Origin: Roseovarius sp. ZX-A-9
GTDB lineage: Bacteria; Pseudomonadota; Alphaproteobacteria; Rhodobacterales; Rhodobacteraceae
Length of the DNA stretch: 64,000 nt
Assembly: GCF_028369135.1 (NCBI RefSeq)
Contig: NZ_JAPWHW010000004.1
Location: 124,001 to 188,000 of the forward strand
Direction of reading: 5' to 3'
Part shown: positions 34,156-43,583 of the stretch, one piece after another
Numbering within the stretch: position 1 is the first letter of the stretch
Layout: every line of letters starts with the position of its first letter
Notes under the pieces: model-generated
Seen by the model: the letters and a program-made list of their open reading frames with translations, nothing else
Database searches by the model: none
Told to the model about the DNA's origin: nothing
Program-made: the position numbers and the translations under genes

Positions 34156-35151
34156 ATGCAGGACGCAGCCAATACATTCGACATGCCGCTTTCGGGCCTC
34201 AAGGACCGCGATGCCTGGCTCGACAAGGTGGCTGAACTGACCGAGGAAGACGGCTATACGGCGCGGCTGGGCGACCGGCACGCGGCCATTTTCGTCGAGG
34301 AAAAGCCGATTCTGCTGGTCACCTTCGAAACCCACCAGCGCATCGCCGAAATTTCCGAGGATTGCCAGCCGATGGGCTGGGACCTGGTCAAGGCACTGGG
34401 CTGGTCGCATCTGTGCCTCGTCAGCGATGGCGACACCTGGTTTCGCGACCGGTCGGTTTACGGCTATTTCGACCGGCTTGTGGATGACGGGTTTTTCGAG
34501 GATTTCGACCAGGTCATCTTTTACGGCGCCGGCCCCTGCGGCTATGCGGCCGCGGCGTTTTCGGTTGCGGCCCCCGGCGCGCAGGTGGTGGCGATTCAGC
34601 CGCAGGCAACGCTTGACCCGCGGGTTGCCGAATGGGACGACCGCTATCTGCGGATGCGCCGCACCGCTTTTGATGACCGTTACGGCTATGCGCCCGACAT
34701 GCTTGATGCCGCGTCCCATGCCTATATCCTCTACGATCCCGAGATCGAGCTGGACGCGATGCATGCCGCGCTCTTCACCCGTCCCAACGTGACCAAGTTC
34801 CGCATGCGTTTCATGGCCGAGGATCTCGACAAGAGCCTCATCCGGATGCAGATCCTCTACCGCATCCTCGCACAGGCCAGCGCGGGCAAGCTGAACCGCA
34901 CCGCATTGGCGCGCCTGTTTCGCGCCCGCAGGACCGATCCGGGCTACCAGTTCAATCTGCTGCGCCGCGTAACCGCCGATTCGCGGCACTACCTGACCAT
35001 CCTGCTGGCGGGCAAGGTATTGAAGCAGCGCCGCGCACCGCGCTTCCGCAAGATGAAGCAGGCCGCGATCAACACTCTCAAGGCCGAAGGCGCCGCCCTG
35101 CCCCCCGGCATCGAAGACGGCAACGACGCCGAAACCGCGGCGGGGAACTGA
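34156..35151 (+). CDS. alpha/beta-hydrolase-like protein with Cys at the nucleophile elbow, function unknown
   Basis: A 331-residue soluble protein. The segment FDQVIFYGAGPCGYAAAAFSVAAPGAQVVAIQPQATLDPR has the strand-turn-helix layout of an alpha/beta-hydrolase elbow (G-x-x-x-G-Y-A-A), but the nucleophile position reads GPCGY, with Cys where Ser is expected. Relatives in Rhodobacterales are often named PAPS reductase in databases, yet no PAPS-reductase motif is present, so I distrust that name. The N-terminal 90 residues (EDGYTARLGDRHAAIFVEEKPILLVTFET) may be a separate recognition domain; the C-terminal region is basic and helical. Start ATG follows AAGGA at 9 bases. Confidence 0.6.
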   Translation: MQDAANTFDMPLSGLKDRDAWLDKVAELTEEDGYTARLGDRHAAIFVEEKPILLVTFETHQRIAEISEDCQPMGWDLVKALGWSHLCLVSDGDTWFRDRSVYGYFDRLVDDGFFEDFDQVIFYGAGPCGYAAAAFSVAAPGAQVVAIQPQATLDPRVAEWDDRYLRMRRTAFDDRYGYAPDMLDAASHAYILYDPEIELDAMHAALFTRPNVTKFRMRFMAEDLDKSLIRMQILYRILAQASAGKLNRTALARLFRARRTDPGYQFNLLRRVTADSRHYLTILLAGKVLKQRRAPRFRKMKQAAINTLKAEGAALPPGIEDGNDAETAAGN

Positions 35152-35211
35152 CACGCCTGCACTGCACGCGCGGCTCTGGTGCTGCGTGCCGCGATTGTGT
35201 AAAGCCGGGCC

Positions 35212-36246
35212 ATGATCCAGCGCCTGACACTCCGCACCCCCGATGACTGGCACCTGCATCTGCGCGATGGCGCGATGCTACGCGCCGTCCTGCCCCATTC
35301 CGCCGCGCATTTCGCCCGCGCCATCATCATGCCCAATCTGGTGCCGCCAGTGGTGACTTCCGCCGATGCCACTGCCTACCGCGCGCGGATTCTGGCCGCC
35401 CGGCCCGAAGGCAGCGATTTCACCCCGCTGATGACCCTCTACCTGACCGAGGAAACTGACGCCGACGATGTCGCCGCCGCCCATGCCAGCGGGCTGATCA
35501 CCGCCGTCAAGCTTTACCCTGCAGGCGCCACCACCAATTCCGCCAGCGGAGTCGCCGATTTCACCCGCGTGCGGGGCGTGCTGGAACGGATGGCCGAAAT
35601 CGGCCTGCCGCTCTGCGTGCATGGCGAGGTCACCGACCCGGCGGTCGATATTTTTGACCGCGAGGCGGTGTTTATCGATCGCGTGCTGGAGCCCTTGCGC
35701 ACCCGTGTGCCCGACCTGCGGGTGGTGATGGAACATATCACCACCGCGCGCGCCGCCGATTATGTGCGCAGCGTACCGGCAGGGCTGGCCGCGACCATCA
35801 CCACGCATCATCTGGTGATCAACCGCAACCATATCCTGGCCGGTGGAATCAAACCGCATTACTACTGCCTGCCCGTGGCCAAACGCGAAGAGCACCGCCT
35901 CGCCCTGCGCGCCGCTGCCACGTCCGGCGACGCCCGGTTTTTCCTCGGCACCGACAGCGCACCACATACCGACCCGGCCAAGCTGCAGGCCTGCGGCTGC
36001 GCCGGCTGCTTCACTGCCCCCAACACGATGCCGATCCTCGCGCAGGTGTTCGAGGATGAGGGTGCGCTCGACCGGCTGGAGGCTTTCACATCGCTGAACG
36101 GCCCCGCCTTTTACGGCCTGCCGCCAAACGACACGCAACTCACGCTGGAACGCGGCACGCCGGACATCCCCGCGCAGATCGACACGGAAGATGGCCCCGT
36201 CACCGTCTTCGATCCCGGCTACCCCCTTCACTGGCGCGTGACCTGA
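35212..36246 (+). CDS. pyrC: dihydroorotase
   Basis: Zinc enzyme of de novo pyrimidine synthesis, cyclising carbamoyl aspartate to dihydroorotate. The 344-residue protein belongs to the PyrC (E. coli-like, class II) type: N-terminal metal motif [12 protein letters not shown], carboxylated-lysine region [19 protein letters not shown], and [11 protein letters not shown] with catalytic Asp. It precedes pyrE by 80 bases in the same direction, an order found in related genomes. Confidence 0.97.
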   Translation: MIQRLTLRTPDDWHLHLRDGAMLRAVLPHSAAHFARAIIMPNLVPPVVTSADATAYRARILAARPEGSDFTPLMTLYLTEETDADDVAAAHASGLITAVKLYPAGATTNSASGVADFTRVRGVLERMAEIGLPLCVHGEVTDPAVDIFDREAVFIDRVLEPLRTRVPDLRVVMEHITTARAADYVRSVPAGLAATITTHHLVINRNHILAGGIKPHYYCLPVAKREEHRLALRAAATSGDARFFLGTDSAPHTDPAKLQACGCAGCFTAPNTMPILAQVFEDEGALDRLEAFTSLNGPAFYGLPPNDTQLTLERGTPDIPAQIDTEDGPVTVFDPGYPLHWRVT

Positions 36247-36326
36247 GCATCTTCCGGCTCCGAATTTCCCCGCCGAGAGGGAAGACATAAGACCGGCCGC
36301 GCGCTGCCCGAACAAAGGACCGACAC

Positions 36327-37001
36327 ATGATTCCCTCCACCTACCCCGCCCAGGACGAAATCGCCCGCCTCACCGCCCGCATGCTGCTCGAAATCGGTGC
36401 CGTGCATTTCAACGCCAAAGAGCCCTATATCTACGCCTCTGGCCTGCCGGGTCCGACCTATATCGATTGCCGCAAGCTGATCAGCTTTCCGCGCATCCGC
36501 GCCACCTTGATGGACTTCCTGACCGTCACCGTGATGCGCAACGCGGGCTTCGAGGCGTTCGACAATATCGCCGGCGGCGAGACGGCCGGCATCCCCTTTG
36601 CCGCACTTGTGGCCGAACGCATGGCGCTGCCGATGACCTATGTGCGCAAAAAGCCCAAGGGCTACGGCCGCAATGCCAGGATCGAGGGCGTGATGACCGA
36701 GGGCGAGCGCGTGCTGCTGGTCGAGGACCTGACCACCGATGGCGGCTCCAAGATCAGCTTTGTCGATGCGATCCGAGAGACCGGGGCCACCTGCGCCCAT
36801 ACGGCGGTGATCTTCTACTACGGGATCTTCTCGGGCACGATGAAGACGCTGGGCGACCACGGCGTCACGCTGCACCATCTGTGCACTTGGTGGGACGTGC
36901 TGGCCGAAGCCCGCGCGCAAGGCGCCTTCGACGAAGAGACCCTGCACGAGGTCGAGGCCTTCCTCAAAGCACCGCGCGCCTGGCAGGACGCCCGGGCATA
37001 G
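36327..37001 (+). CDS. pyrE: orotate phosphoribosyltransferase
   Basis: Adds phosphoribose from PRPP to orotate, giving OMP. A 224-residue homodimeric enzyme with the PRPP-binding motif [14 protein letters not shown] at about 131-144 and the conserved [10 protein letters not shown] loop. It is likely cotranscribed with pyrC, although 80 bases separate them. The stop codon TAG ends at 37001, exactly where a G+C hairpin begins. Confidence 0.97.
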   Translation: MIPSTYPAQDEIARLTARMLLEIGAVHFNAKEPYIYASGLPGPTYIDCRKLISFPRIRATLMDFLTVTVMRNAGFEAFDNIAGGETAGIPFAALVAERMALPMTYVRKKPKGYGRNARIEGVMTEGERVLLVEDLTTDGGSKISFVDAIRETGATCAHTAVIFYYGIFSGTMKTLGDHGVTLHHLCTWWDVLAEARAQGAFDEETLHEVEAFLKAPRAWQDARA

Positions 37002-37020
37002 GCCGGGCGTCAGCCCGGCC
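37001..37020 (+). terminator. G+C hairpin after pyrE
   Basis: GGCCGGGC-GTCA-GCCCGGCC: perfect 8-bp stem with a 4-base loop, directly at the pyrE stop. It lacks a T run, so its terminating power is uncertain. Confidence 0.5.
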
Positions 37021-37146
37021 CCCGGCCCCGTCGCAACCGCGCGATTCGCAACTCCCCTCCGCCACCCTGCAAGCATCCCGGGCAAATTGCCCGGTCCTGT
37101 CCCATCTTTGCCGCAACAGGGCCAAAGCCCGAGCTGCGACACACTA

Positions 37147-37181
37147 TATCTTGACCCGTCAGGCCAATATGACGCAAGATA
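37147..37181. promoter_or_regulatory. inverted repeat and possible -35/-10 upstream of dnaB
   Basis: TATCTTG (37147-37153) and CAAGATA (37175-37181) form perfect 7-bp arms 21 bases apart. The same stretch has TTGACC (37151-37156) with an 18-bp spacer to CAAGAT, a moderate promoter match. The rest of the 302-bp region between pyrE and dnaB holds no gene. Confidence 0.4.
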
Positions 37182-37204
37182 CGCCAGTTCGGGCCGCCTA
37201 TCGG

Positions 37205-37213
37205 TTATCCACA
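37205..37213 (+). promoter_or_regulatory. perfect DnaA box in the dnaB leader
   Basis: TTATCCACA exactly matches the DnaA 9-mer consensus and lies 99 bases before the chosen dnaB start. DnaA is a known transcription factor in alphaproteobacteria, so direct control of the replicative helicase gene is plausible. Confidence 0.6.
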
Positions 37214-37303
37214 AAAAGATACATGCGCCCGCAGGGTAGCTGTCCATTGCCTCATCGCGCGCGCCTCTAGTATGACAAAGCCCGCCAGCCAATGGGACTC
37301 GAC

Positions 37304-38797
37304 ATGAACGAAATTACCGCTTTCAATGCCACCGGCGCGCAGATCCAGAACGCCGATACGATGCCCCACTCGATCGAGGCCGAACAGCAATTGCTGGGCG
37401 CGCTGCTGACCAACAACGACGTCTATGATCGTGTGGCCGCCATCATCGGAGCGCAGCATTTCTACGATCCCGTCCATGCCCGAATCTTCGAAACCGCTGC
37501 CGCCCGCATCGCCAAGAACAACCTCGCCTCGCCAGTGACCCTCAAGGCGTTTCTGGAAGATGATGAAGGGCTGAAGGAACTCGGCGGCCCGGCCTATCTG
37601 GTCAATCTCGCCGGTGCCGCGATCAGCAGCTTCGCGGTGCGCGACTATGCCCAGATGATCTATGATCTGGCGATCCGGCGCGAGCTGATCGCCCTTGGCC
37701 ACGATATCGCGGGCAAGGCCGCGCGGATGGAAGTGGACAGCGAGCCCAAAGACCAGATCGTCGAGGCCGAACAACAGCTCTACAAGCTGAGCGAACAGGG
37801 CCAGACCCAGACCGGCTTCCAGAGCTTTCTCAAGGCGGTAACCGACGCCGTCAATGTCGCCAACGCGGCCTATCAGCGCGATGGCGGCCTGTCAGGCATT
37901 TCCGCGGGCCTCACCGACATGGACAAGATGCTGGGCGGTCTGCACAAATCCGACCTGCTGATCCTCGCCGGACGGCCCTCGATGGGCAAGACCTCGCTGG
38001 CCACCAACATCGCCTTCAACGTCGCCAAGGCCTACCGCCGCGGCACCAAACCCGATGGTACCCAAGGGGCCGTGGAAGGTGGCGTTGTCGGCTTCTACAG
38101 CCTGGAAATGAGCGCCGAGCAGCTCGCCGCGCGGATCCTGTCGGAAGCCTCCGAGATCCCCAGCCAGCAGATCCGCTCGGGTGACATGACCGAGGCCGAA
38201 TTCCGCAAATTTGTCGATGCCGCCAAACAGCTGGAATCCTGCCCGCTCTTTATCGACGACACGCCTGCCCTGCCCATCAGTCAGCTTGCGGCGCGCGCCC
38301 GGCGCCTGAAACGGACGCAGGGGCTTGATCTGCTGATCATCGACTATCTGCAACTGGTGCGCGGCACCGGCAAGAGCGACAACCGGGTGAACGAGATCTC
38401 CGAGATCACCATGGGCCTCAAGGCGATCGCCAAGGAGCTCGACATCCCGGTGATCGCCCTGTCGCAGCTCAGCCGTCAGGTCGAGAGCCGCGAAGACAAG
38501 CGGCCACAGCTCAGCGACCTTCGCGAATCAGGGTCGATCGAACAGGACGCCGATGTGGTGATGTTCGTGTTCCGAGAGGAATATTATGCCGAACGCGAGC
38601 AACCTTCCGAGGACCGGCTGGAAGAGATGGCCGCGTGGCAGGAACGCATGGAACGGCTGCACGGCATGGCCGAGGTGATCATCGGCAAACAGCGTCACGG
38701 CCCCATTGGCACCATCAAGCTGAGCTTCGAGGGCAAATTCACCCGGTTCGGAAACCTTGTGCAGCCCTGGCAGCAGTCGGACGATCAGGAATTCTGA
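37304..38797 (+). CDS. dnaB: replicative DNA helicase DnaB
   Basis: Hexameric 5'-3' helicase that unwinds DNA at the replication fork. The 497-residue protein has the N-terminal helical domain (PHSIEAEQQLLGALLTNNDVYD), linker, and the RecA-like C-domain with Walker A GRPSMGKTSLA near residue 225, Walker B LLIIDYLQL and the late LSDLRESGSIEQDAD motif. I place the start at the ATG at 37304, 6 bases after GGGA; another ATG 12 bases earlier is possible. It is followed by palindromes and alr. No intein or insertion is present. Confidence 0.97.
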   Translation: MNEITAFNATGAQIQNADTMPHSIEAEQQLLGALLTNNDVYDRVAAIIGAQHFYDPVHARIFETAAARIAKNNLASPVTLKAFLEDDEGLKELGGPAYLVNLAGAAISSFAVRDYAQMIYDLAIRRELIALGHDIAGKAARMEVDSEPKDQIVEAEQQLYKLSEQGQTQTGFQSFLKAVTDAVNVANAAYQRDGGLSGISAGLTDMDKMLGGLHKSDLLILAGRPSMGKTSLATNIAFNVAKAYRRGTKPDGTQGAVEGGVVGFYSLEMSAEQLAARILSEASEIPSQQIRSGDMTEAEFRKFVDAAKQLESCPLFIDDTPALPISQLAARARRLKRTQGLDLLIIDYLQLVRGTGKSDNRVNEISEITMGLKAIAKELDIPVIALSQLSRQVESREDKRPQLSDLRESGSIEQDADVVMFVFREEYYAEREQPSEDRLEEMAAWQERMERLHGMAEVIIGKQRHGPIGTIKLSFEGKFTRFGNLVQPWQQSDDQEF

Positions 38798-38819
38798 TAC
38801 GGTCGCCCCTGCGCGCCAG

Positions 38820-38868
38820 AGATTTTTCGCAGAAAAATCTTGGATCAAAGAAAATTCGCGAATTTTCT
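38820..38868. repeat. two adjacent palindromes between dnaB and alr
   Basis: AGATTTTTC-GCA-GAAAAATCT (38820-38840) is followed 8 bases later by the perfect 20-bp palindrome AGAAAATTCGCGAATTTTCT (38849-38868). Both are A/T-rich stems with CG-rich centres. They may act as terminator pair or as protein-binding sites; they look like a repeat family unit. Confidence 0.65.
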
Positions 38869-38956
38869 GCGCCCGTGGCTGGGCGCGGCGCCTTATGTCC
38901 CGGACGGGCGGCGCTTTGCACTTGACCTCTGTGGCCGCCATGTCAAAACCCCAGAC

Positions 38957-39994
38957 ATGAGCACGCCCATTCTCACCATCGACCTGAACGCAATCGTTGC
39001 CAACTGGCGCGCACTGAACGCCCTGTCCGAGGGCGAGACCGGTGCCGCCGTCAAGGCAGACGCCTACGGCCTCGGTGCCGACCGCGTCGCGCGCGCCTTG
39101 GCTCGGGCCGGCGCGCGGACCTTCTTTGTCGCCGTCGCCGAAGAGGGTGCGGCCCTGCGTGAAGCGCTCGGCCCCGGCCCCGCGATCTACATCCTGTCCG
39201 GGCACATGCCCGGCGATGCGGACATGATCAACGATCTCGAACTCGTGCCGGTGATCAACTCGCTTGACCAGATGATCCGCCATGTCGAGGCCCTGCCGGG
39301 CCGCAGCTTTGGCCTGCAGCTTGATACCGGGATGAACCGACTGGGGATGGAGCCCTCCGAATGGAGCGCCGTGCGCGAAATCGCGCTGGCACAGAACCCG
39401 CAACTGATCATCAGCCACCTCGCCTGCGCCGACGAGCCCGATCACGCGATGAACCCGCACCAGCTCAATCAGTTTCTCGACATGACCCAGGGCTGCGACT
39501 GCCCGCTGAGCCTGGCCAACACCGGCGCGATCCTGCTCGACAGCGCCTATCATTTCGACCTGACCCGCCCGGGCATCGGCCTTTATGGCGGCCTGCCCTT
39601 CGTTGACGCGCGGCCCGTGGTTACGCTCGATATCCCGGTGATCCAGTGCCGCGATGTCGCGCCGGGCGAAACCGTGGGCTATGGCAACAGCTGGACCGCC
39701 CAACGAAGCAGCCGAATCGCCACGATCAGCGCAGGATATGCCGACGGAATCATGCGCGCGATGGGCCCGCGTGCCTTTGTCCATGCCGAGGACACGGCCC
39801 TGCCCGTCACCGGGCGCATCTCGATGGACCTGATCGGCATTGACGTGACCGACCTCGGGCGCGACCCGAAATCGGTACAGCTACTGGGCCCGCATCAGTC
39901 GGTCGATACGCTGGCCGATGCCGCCGGCACCATCGGCTACGAAATCCTGACATCGCTGGGCGCGCGCTATACCCGCAGGTATCTGGGCGGATGA
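38957..39994 (+). CDS. alr: alanine racemase
   Basis: PLP enzyme making D-alanine for peptidoglycan. The 345-residue protein has the PLP-lysine motif VKADAYGLG (Lys33), the barrel ([18 protein letters not shown]) and the C-domain with the catalytic Tyr in [11 protein letters not shown]. The N-terminal residues of the longer open frame upstream are not family sequence. The stop overlaps the mlaE ATG (ATGA), so it begins a coupled alr-mlaE-mlaF unit, and I see no further promoter between them. Confidence 0.96.
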   Translation: MSTPILTIDLNAIVANWRALNALSEGETGAAVKADAYGLGADRVARALARAGARTFFVAVAEEGAALREALGPGPAIYILSGHMPGDADMINDLELVPVINSLDQMIRHVEALPGRSFGLQLDTGMNRLGMEPSEWSAVREIALAQNPQLIISHLACADEPDHAMNPHQLNQFLDMTQGCDCPLSLANTGAILLDSAYHFDLTRPGIGLYGGLPFVDARPVVTLDIPVIQCRDVAPGETVGYGNSWTAQRSSRIATISAGYADGIMRAMGPRAFVHAEDTALPVTGRISMDLIGIDVTDLGRDPKSVQLLGPHQSVDTLADAAGTIGYEILTSLGARYTRRYLGG

Positions 39995-40776
39995 GCTGGA
40001 TCGCCGCCCTGCTTGCATCTATCGGTCGGGCGGTCCTGAACGCCCTGGCCGCGCTGGGGCGCATCTCGATCTATTCAGGCCAGACCATCGGGCACATGGC
40101 CCGCCCGCCGATCTACCTAAAGGAAATCGGCAGCGCCCTGCTCAGCGTCGGCTATTTCAGCCTGCCGGTCGTGGGCCTCACCGCGTTCTTCACCGGCGGC
40201 GCACTGGCCTTGCAGATCTATTCCGGCGGCGCGCGCTTCAACGCCGAGGCAGTGGTGCCACAGATCGTCGCCATCGGCATGGTGCGAGAGCTGGGCCCTG
40301 TGCTGGTGGGGTTGATGATCGCCGCCCGCGTGACCTCCTCCATCGCGGCCGAAATCGCGACGATGAAAGTGACCGAACAGATCGACGCGCTGGTCACGCT
40401 GTCCACGCACCCGATGAAATACCTCACCGTGCCGCGCGTCCTTGCGGGGCTGGTCATGGTGCCGCTGCTGGTGGGTCTTGGCGATATCATCGGCGTATTT
40501 GGCGGCTACATCGTGGGCATCAAGAGCCTGGGCTTCAACTCAGCCACCTATCTGCACAACACGGTGAATTTCATCGAGGCGCGCGATATCGTCTCCAGCC
40601 TCACCAAGGGCGCGGCCTTTGGCTTTATCGCCACGGTCATGGGCTGCTATTACGGTATGAACACGACACGCGGCGCCGCTGGCGTGGGCAAGGCCACCAA
40701 AGGCGCGGTCGAGGCCGCCGCAGTCCTGATCCTTGCCGCCAACTTCATCCTCACCAGCATCATGTTCTCGATATGA
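39991..40776 (+). CDS. mlaE: MlaE-type ABC transporter permease
   Basis: A 261-residue permease of the MCE/Mla phospholipid transport system: an amphipathic N-terminal helix, then about five membrane helices, with the family motifs [64 protein letters not shown] written across 70-140 and the late [27 protein letters not shown] segment. It moves glycerophospholipids between inner and outer membrane with MlaF, MlaD and a periplasmic carrier. The last two are not in the window. Overlaps alr and mlaF by 4 bases each. Confidence 0.95.
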   Translation: MSWIAALLASIGRAVLNALAALGRISIYSGQTIGHMARPPIYLKEIGSALLSVGYFSLPVVGLTAFFTGGALALQIYSGGARFNAEAVVPQIVAIGMVRELGPVLVGLMIAARVTSSIAAEIATMKVTEQIDALVTLSTHPMKYLTVPRVLAGLVMVPLLVGLGDIIGVFGGYIVGIKSLGFNSATYLHNTVNFIEARDIVSSLTKGAAFGFIATVMGCYYGMNTTRGAAGVGKATKGAVEAAAVLILAANFILTSIMFSI

Positions 40777-41519
40777 TTGAACTCAGCGACGTCCATAAAG
40801 CGTTCGGCCCCAAAAAGGTTCTTCGCGGGGTCAACCTGAAGATCGAGGGCGGCACGTCGATGGTTGTCATCGGTGGATCGGGCACGGGCAAATCGGTGCT
40901 GCTGAAATCGGTCTTGGGGTTGATACGCCCGGATAGCGGCACGATCACGCTGGACGGTGAAAACGTGCTGACCGCAGAGCGGGATGCATTCTTGGCCCGT
41001 TTCGGAATGCTCTTTCAAGGCGGCGCTCTGTTTGATTCGCTGCCCGTCTGGCAAAACGTCGCCTTTCGCCTGCTGCGCGGCTCGCTGAAACGCCCCAAGG
41101 CCGAGGCGCGCGAGATTGCCATCGAGAAGCTGCGCCGCGTCGGGCTGACACCAGATGTGGCCGATCTGTTCCCGGCAGAGCTGTCTGGCGGGATGCAAAA
41201 ACGTGTCGGACTGGCGCGGGCAATCGCGGCAGAGCCCGAGATCATCTTCTTTGACGAGCCGACGACCGGCCTTGATCCGATCATGTCCGGCGTGATCAAC
41301 GATCTGATCCGCGAAATCGTGGTCGAGATGGGCGCAACCGCGATGACCATCACCCATGACATGACAAGCGTCCGCGCCATCGCCGACAATGTGGCGATGC
41401 TGCATGACGGGGTGATTCAATGGACCGGCCCGGTGGCGGAAATGGATGCCTCGGGCGATCCCTATCTTGACCAGTTCATCCACGGCCGCGCCGAGGGACC
41501 AATCGAGGCGGTACGCTAG
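40773..41519 (+). CDS. mlaF: MlaF-type ABC transporter ATPase
   Basis: A 248-residue ATPase partner of MlaE. Walker A GGSGTGKSVLLK, Q-loop MLFQGGALFDSL (the FQ-GALF form is typical of MlaF), signature LSGGMQKRVGLARA and Walker B IIFFDEPTTGLDPIMSG are present, with the H-loop THD. Powers lipid transport across the envelope. It is the last gene of the alr-mlaE-mlaF unit; the following 200 bases have no gene, and no MlaD-like gene is adjacent, so MlaD is encoded elsewhere or the system differs. Confidence 0.95.
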   Translation: MIELSDVHKAFGPKKVLRGVNLKIEGGTSMVVIGGSGTGKSVLLKSVLGLIRPDSGTITLDGENVLTAERDAFLARFGMLFQGGALFDSLPVWQNVAFRLLRGSLKRPKAEAREIAIEKLRRVGLTPDVADLFPAELSGGMQKRVGLARAIAAEPEIIFFDEPTTGLDPIMSGVINDLIREIVVEMGATAMTITHDMTSVRAIADNVAMLHDGVIQWTGPVAEMDASGDPYLDQFIHGRAEGPIEAVR

Positions 41520-41718
41520 ACTGCGCACATGCTGGTGGAGTCCCCCGTCACGGCACCGACGCGATACCGATGGAATACCGCCGTGATGCCGATCCGGCAT
41601 TTCCACTGAATTCCATAGCCTTACAACCCAACCTTGAACCAAGGGCCCACACGCATCCTTGCACCCGCCGCACGCCGCGCCTAGCTCCTGTTAACCTGAC
41701 CCGCCCAAGGCTACGCCC

Positions 41719-42162
41719 ATGCTCCGCTTCGCCAACCTCGCCCTGCTGATCCTCTTTCCCGTCGCCTGGTCCGCGCCGATGTTGCGCGCCGGGCTGAACC
41801 TGCCGCTCTTCGGTCTCTCGGAAATCAGCGTCCTCTCCGGCCTGCAATCGCTCTGGTCCACGGATGTGGCACTGGCCTTGCTCGTCACCTTCTTTGCGCT
41901 CTTCGCACCTTACGTGAAAACCATTGGTCTCGCGCTGATCCACTTCGGCCTGATGCGGCGCAAGACATTGCCCGCACTGCAAATTCTCGGCAAATTGGCG
42001 ATGGCAGACGTCTTCCTGATCGCGCTCTATATCGTGGTGGTCAAGGGTGTCGGCATGGCCACGGTCGAGACCGCCTGGGGCCTCTATCTCTTTACCGGCT
42101 GCATCCTGGCGTCGATAGTTATCGGGCATCTGACAGAGAAGCGCAGGCCACAAGGCGTTTGA
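41719..42162 (+). CDS. PqiA-family (paraquat-inducible) membrane protein
   Basis: A 147-residue protein with four membrane helices, equal to one half of PqiA. The family segments are the N-terminal helix FANLALLILFPVAWSAPMLRA, the ISVLSGLQSLW extracytoplasmic loop, the ALFAPYVKTIGLALIHFG helix and the LALIH/LGKLAMADVFLIALYIVVVK block (D in the helix being conserved). E. coli PqiA works with MCE proteins PqiB/C in envelope lipid transport, so its position 200 bases after mlaEF is suggestive. Separate transcription is likely. Confidence 0.87.
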   Translation: MLRFANLALLILFPVAWSAPMLRAGLNLPLFGLSEISVLSGLQSLWSTDVALALLVTFFALFAPYVKTIGLALIHFGLMRRKTLPALQILGKLAMADVFLIALYIVVVKGVGMATVETAWGLYLFTGCILASIVIGHLTEKRRPQGV

Positions 42163-42193
42163 CGCCACCCGGCCCTTGGGGCATGACCCAATC

Positions 42194-43558
42194 ATGGCCA
42201 AGACATCCAGCTTCACCTGCAACGCCTGCGGCGCGGTCCACAACAAATGGTCCGGGCGCTGCGATGCCTGTGGTGACTGGAACACCATCGTCGAGGATAC
42301 CGGCCTCAGCACCGGGCCTGCGGCCAACACGCTGGGCGCCAAACGCGGCAAGGGCATGACGCTGACCGACCTGTCGGCCCGCGAAGCACCCCCGCCGCGC
42401 ACGATGAGCGGCATGGCAGAACTGGACCGCGTGCTGGGCGGCGGCCTCGTCCCGGCATCGGCGCTGCTGGTGGGGGGCGATCCGGGCATCGGCAAATCGA
42501 CGCTGCTCCTTCAGGCTGCGTCAGAATTTGCGCGCAAGGGATTGAAGACAATATATGTTTCCGGTGAGGAGGCCAGCGCGCAGGTGCGCATGAGGGCCGA
42601 ACGCCTGGGGCTGCGCGACGCGCCCGTACAACTGGCCGCCGAGACCAATCTGCGCGATATCCTGACCACGATGGAGGCGGAAAAGCCGCAGTTGGTCATC
42701 ATCGACTCGATCCAGACCATGTGGCTCGATACCATCGGCTCTGCGCCGGGCAGCGTCAGCCAGGTCCGCGCCGCCGCCCATGAGCTGACCAGCTTTGCCA
42801 AGCGCAAGGGTGTCTCGGTCGTTCTGGTCGGGCATGTCACCAAGGACGGCCAGATCGCTGGCCCCCGCGTGGTCGAACACATGGTCGATACCGTGCTCTA
42901 TTTCGAGGGCGAGCGCGGCCACCAGTTCCGCATCCTGCGCGCGGTCAAGAACCGCTTCGGCCCCGCCGACGAGATCGGCGTTTTCGAGATGACCGGGCGC
43001 GGCCTCGCACAAGTCACCAACCCATCCGCGCTCTTTCTCAGCGAACGCGGCAAACCCACGCCCGGCTCGGCGGTCTTTGCCGGGATCGAGGGCACCCGCC
43101 CGGTGCTGGTCGAGTTGCAGGCGCTGGTGGCGCCCAGCCCACACTCCCAGCCGCGGCGCGCGGTGGTTGGATGGGATGGCGCGCGTCTGGCGATGATCCT
43201 CGCGGTGCTCGAATCGCGTTGCGGCATCCCCTTTGCCGGGCTCGATGTCTATCTCAACGTCGCGGGTGGCATGAAGATCAGCGAGCCGGCCGCCGATCTG
43301 GCCGTCGCGGCGGCGCTTCTCAGCGCAAGAGAAGACAGCGCATTGCCCGCCGATACGGTGGTTTTTGGAGAAATAAGCCTGTCCGGGGCGCTTCGACCCG
43401 CGCCGCAGACCGAAAACAGGTTGAAAGAAGCCCAAAAACTTGGTTTCAACGCCGCTATCGTTCCCAAAGGTGGCAAATCCGGCGGCGCGACCGGTCTGAC
43501 CTTGACGAAGTTGGAAGATCTGACCGCTTTTGTGGGTGACATTTTCGGCGCAGGCTAG
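42194..43558 (+). CDS. radA: DNA repair/branch migration protein RadA
   Basis: A 454-residue RecA-like protein that processes recombination intermediates. Order: N-terminal C4 zinc finger (CNACGAVHNKWSGRCDACGDW), Walker A GGDPGIGKSTLLL, Walker B LVIIDSIQTM, the RadA-specific KNRFG motif (AVKNRFGPADEIG), and a C-terminal Lon-protease-like domain without protease residues (LDVYLNVAGGMKISEPAADLAVAAAL). I take the ATG at 42194, which gives the standard start; an earlier in-frame TTG lacks support. Next is cvpA. Confidence 0.97.
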   Translation: MAKTSSFTCNACGAVHNKWSGRCDACGDWNTIVEDTGLSTGPAANTLGAKRGKGMTLTDLSAREAPPPRTMSGMAELDRVLGGGLVPASALLVGGDPGIGKSTLLLQAASEFARKGLKTIYVSGEEASAQVRMRAERLGLRDAPVQLAAETNLRDILTTMEAEKPQLVIIDSIQTMWLDTIGSAPGSVSQVRAAAHELTSFAKRKGVSVVLVGHVTKDGQIAGPRVVEHMVDTVLYFEGERGHQFRILRAVKNRFGPADEIGVFEMTGRGLAQVTNPSALFLSERGKPTPGSAVFAGIEGTRPVLVELQALVAPSPHSQPRRAVVGWDGARLAMILAVLESRCGIPFAGLDVYLNVAGGMKISEPAADLAVAAALLSAREDSALPADTVVFGEISLSGALRPAPQTENRLKEAQKLGFNAAIVPKGGKSGGATGLTLTKLEDLTAFVGDIFGAG

Positions 43559-43583
43559 CGCCCATCAGGACGAGGCAAGGCAT

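Noticed and set aside
34156-35151. PAPS reductase by database habit
   Set aside because: No P-loop-like SxGxxS/E motif, no ECGIH or KRT signature; the genuine reductase is cysH at 27744-28478.
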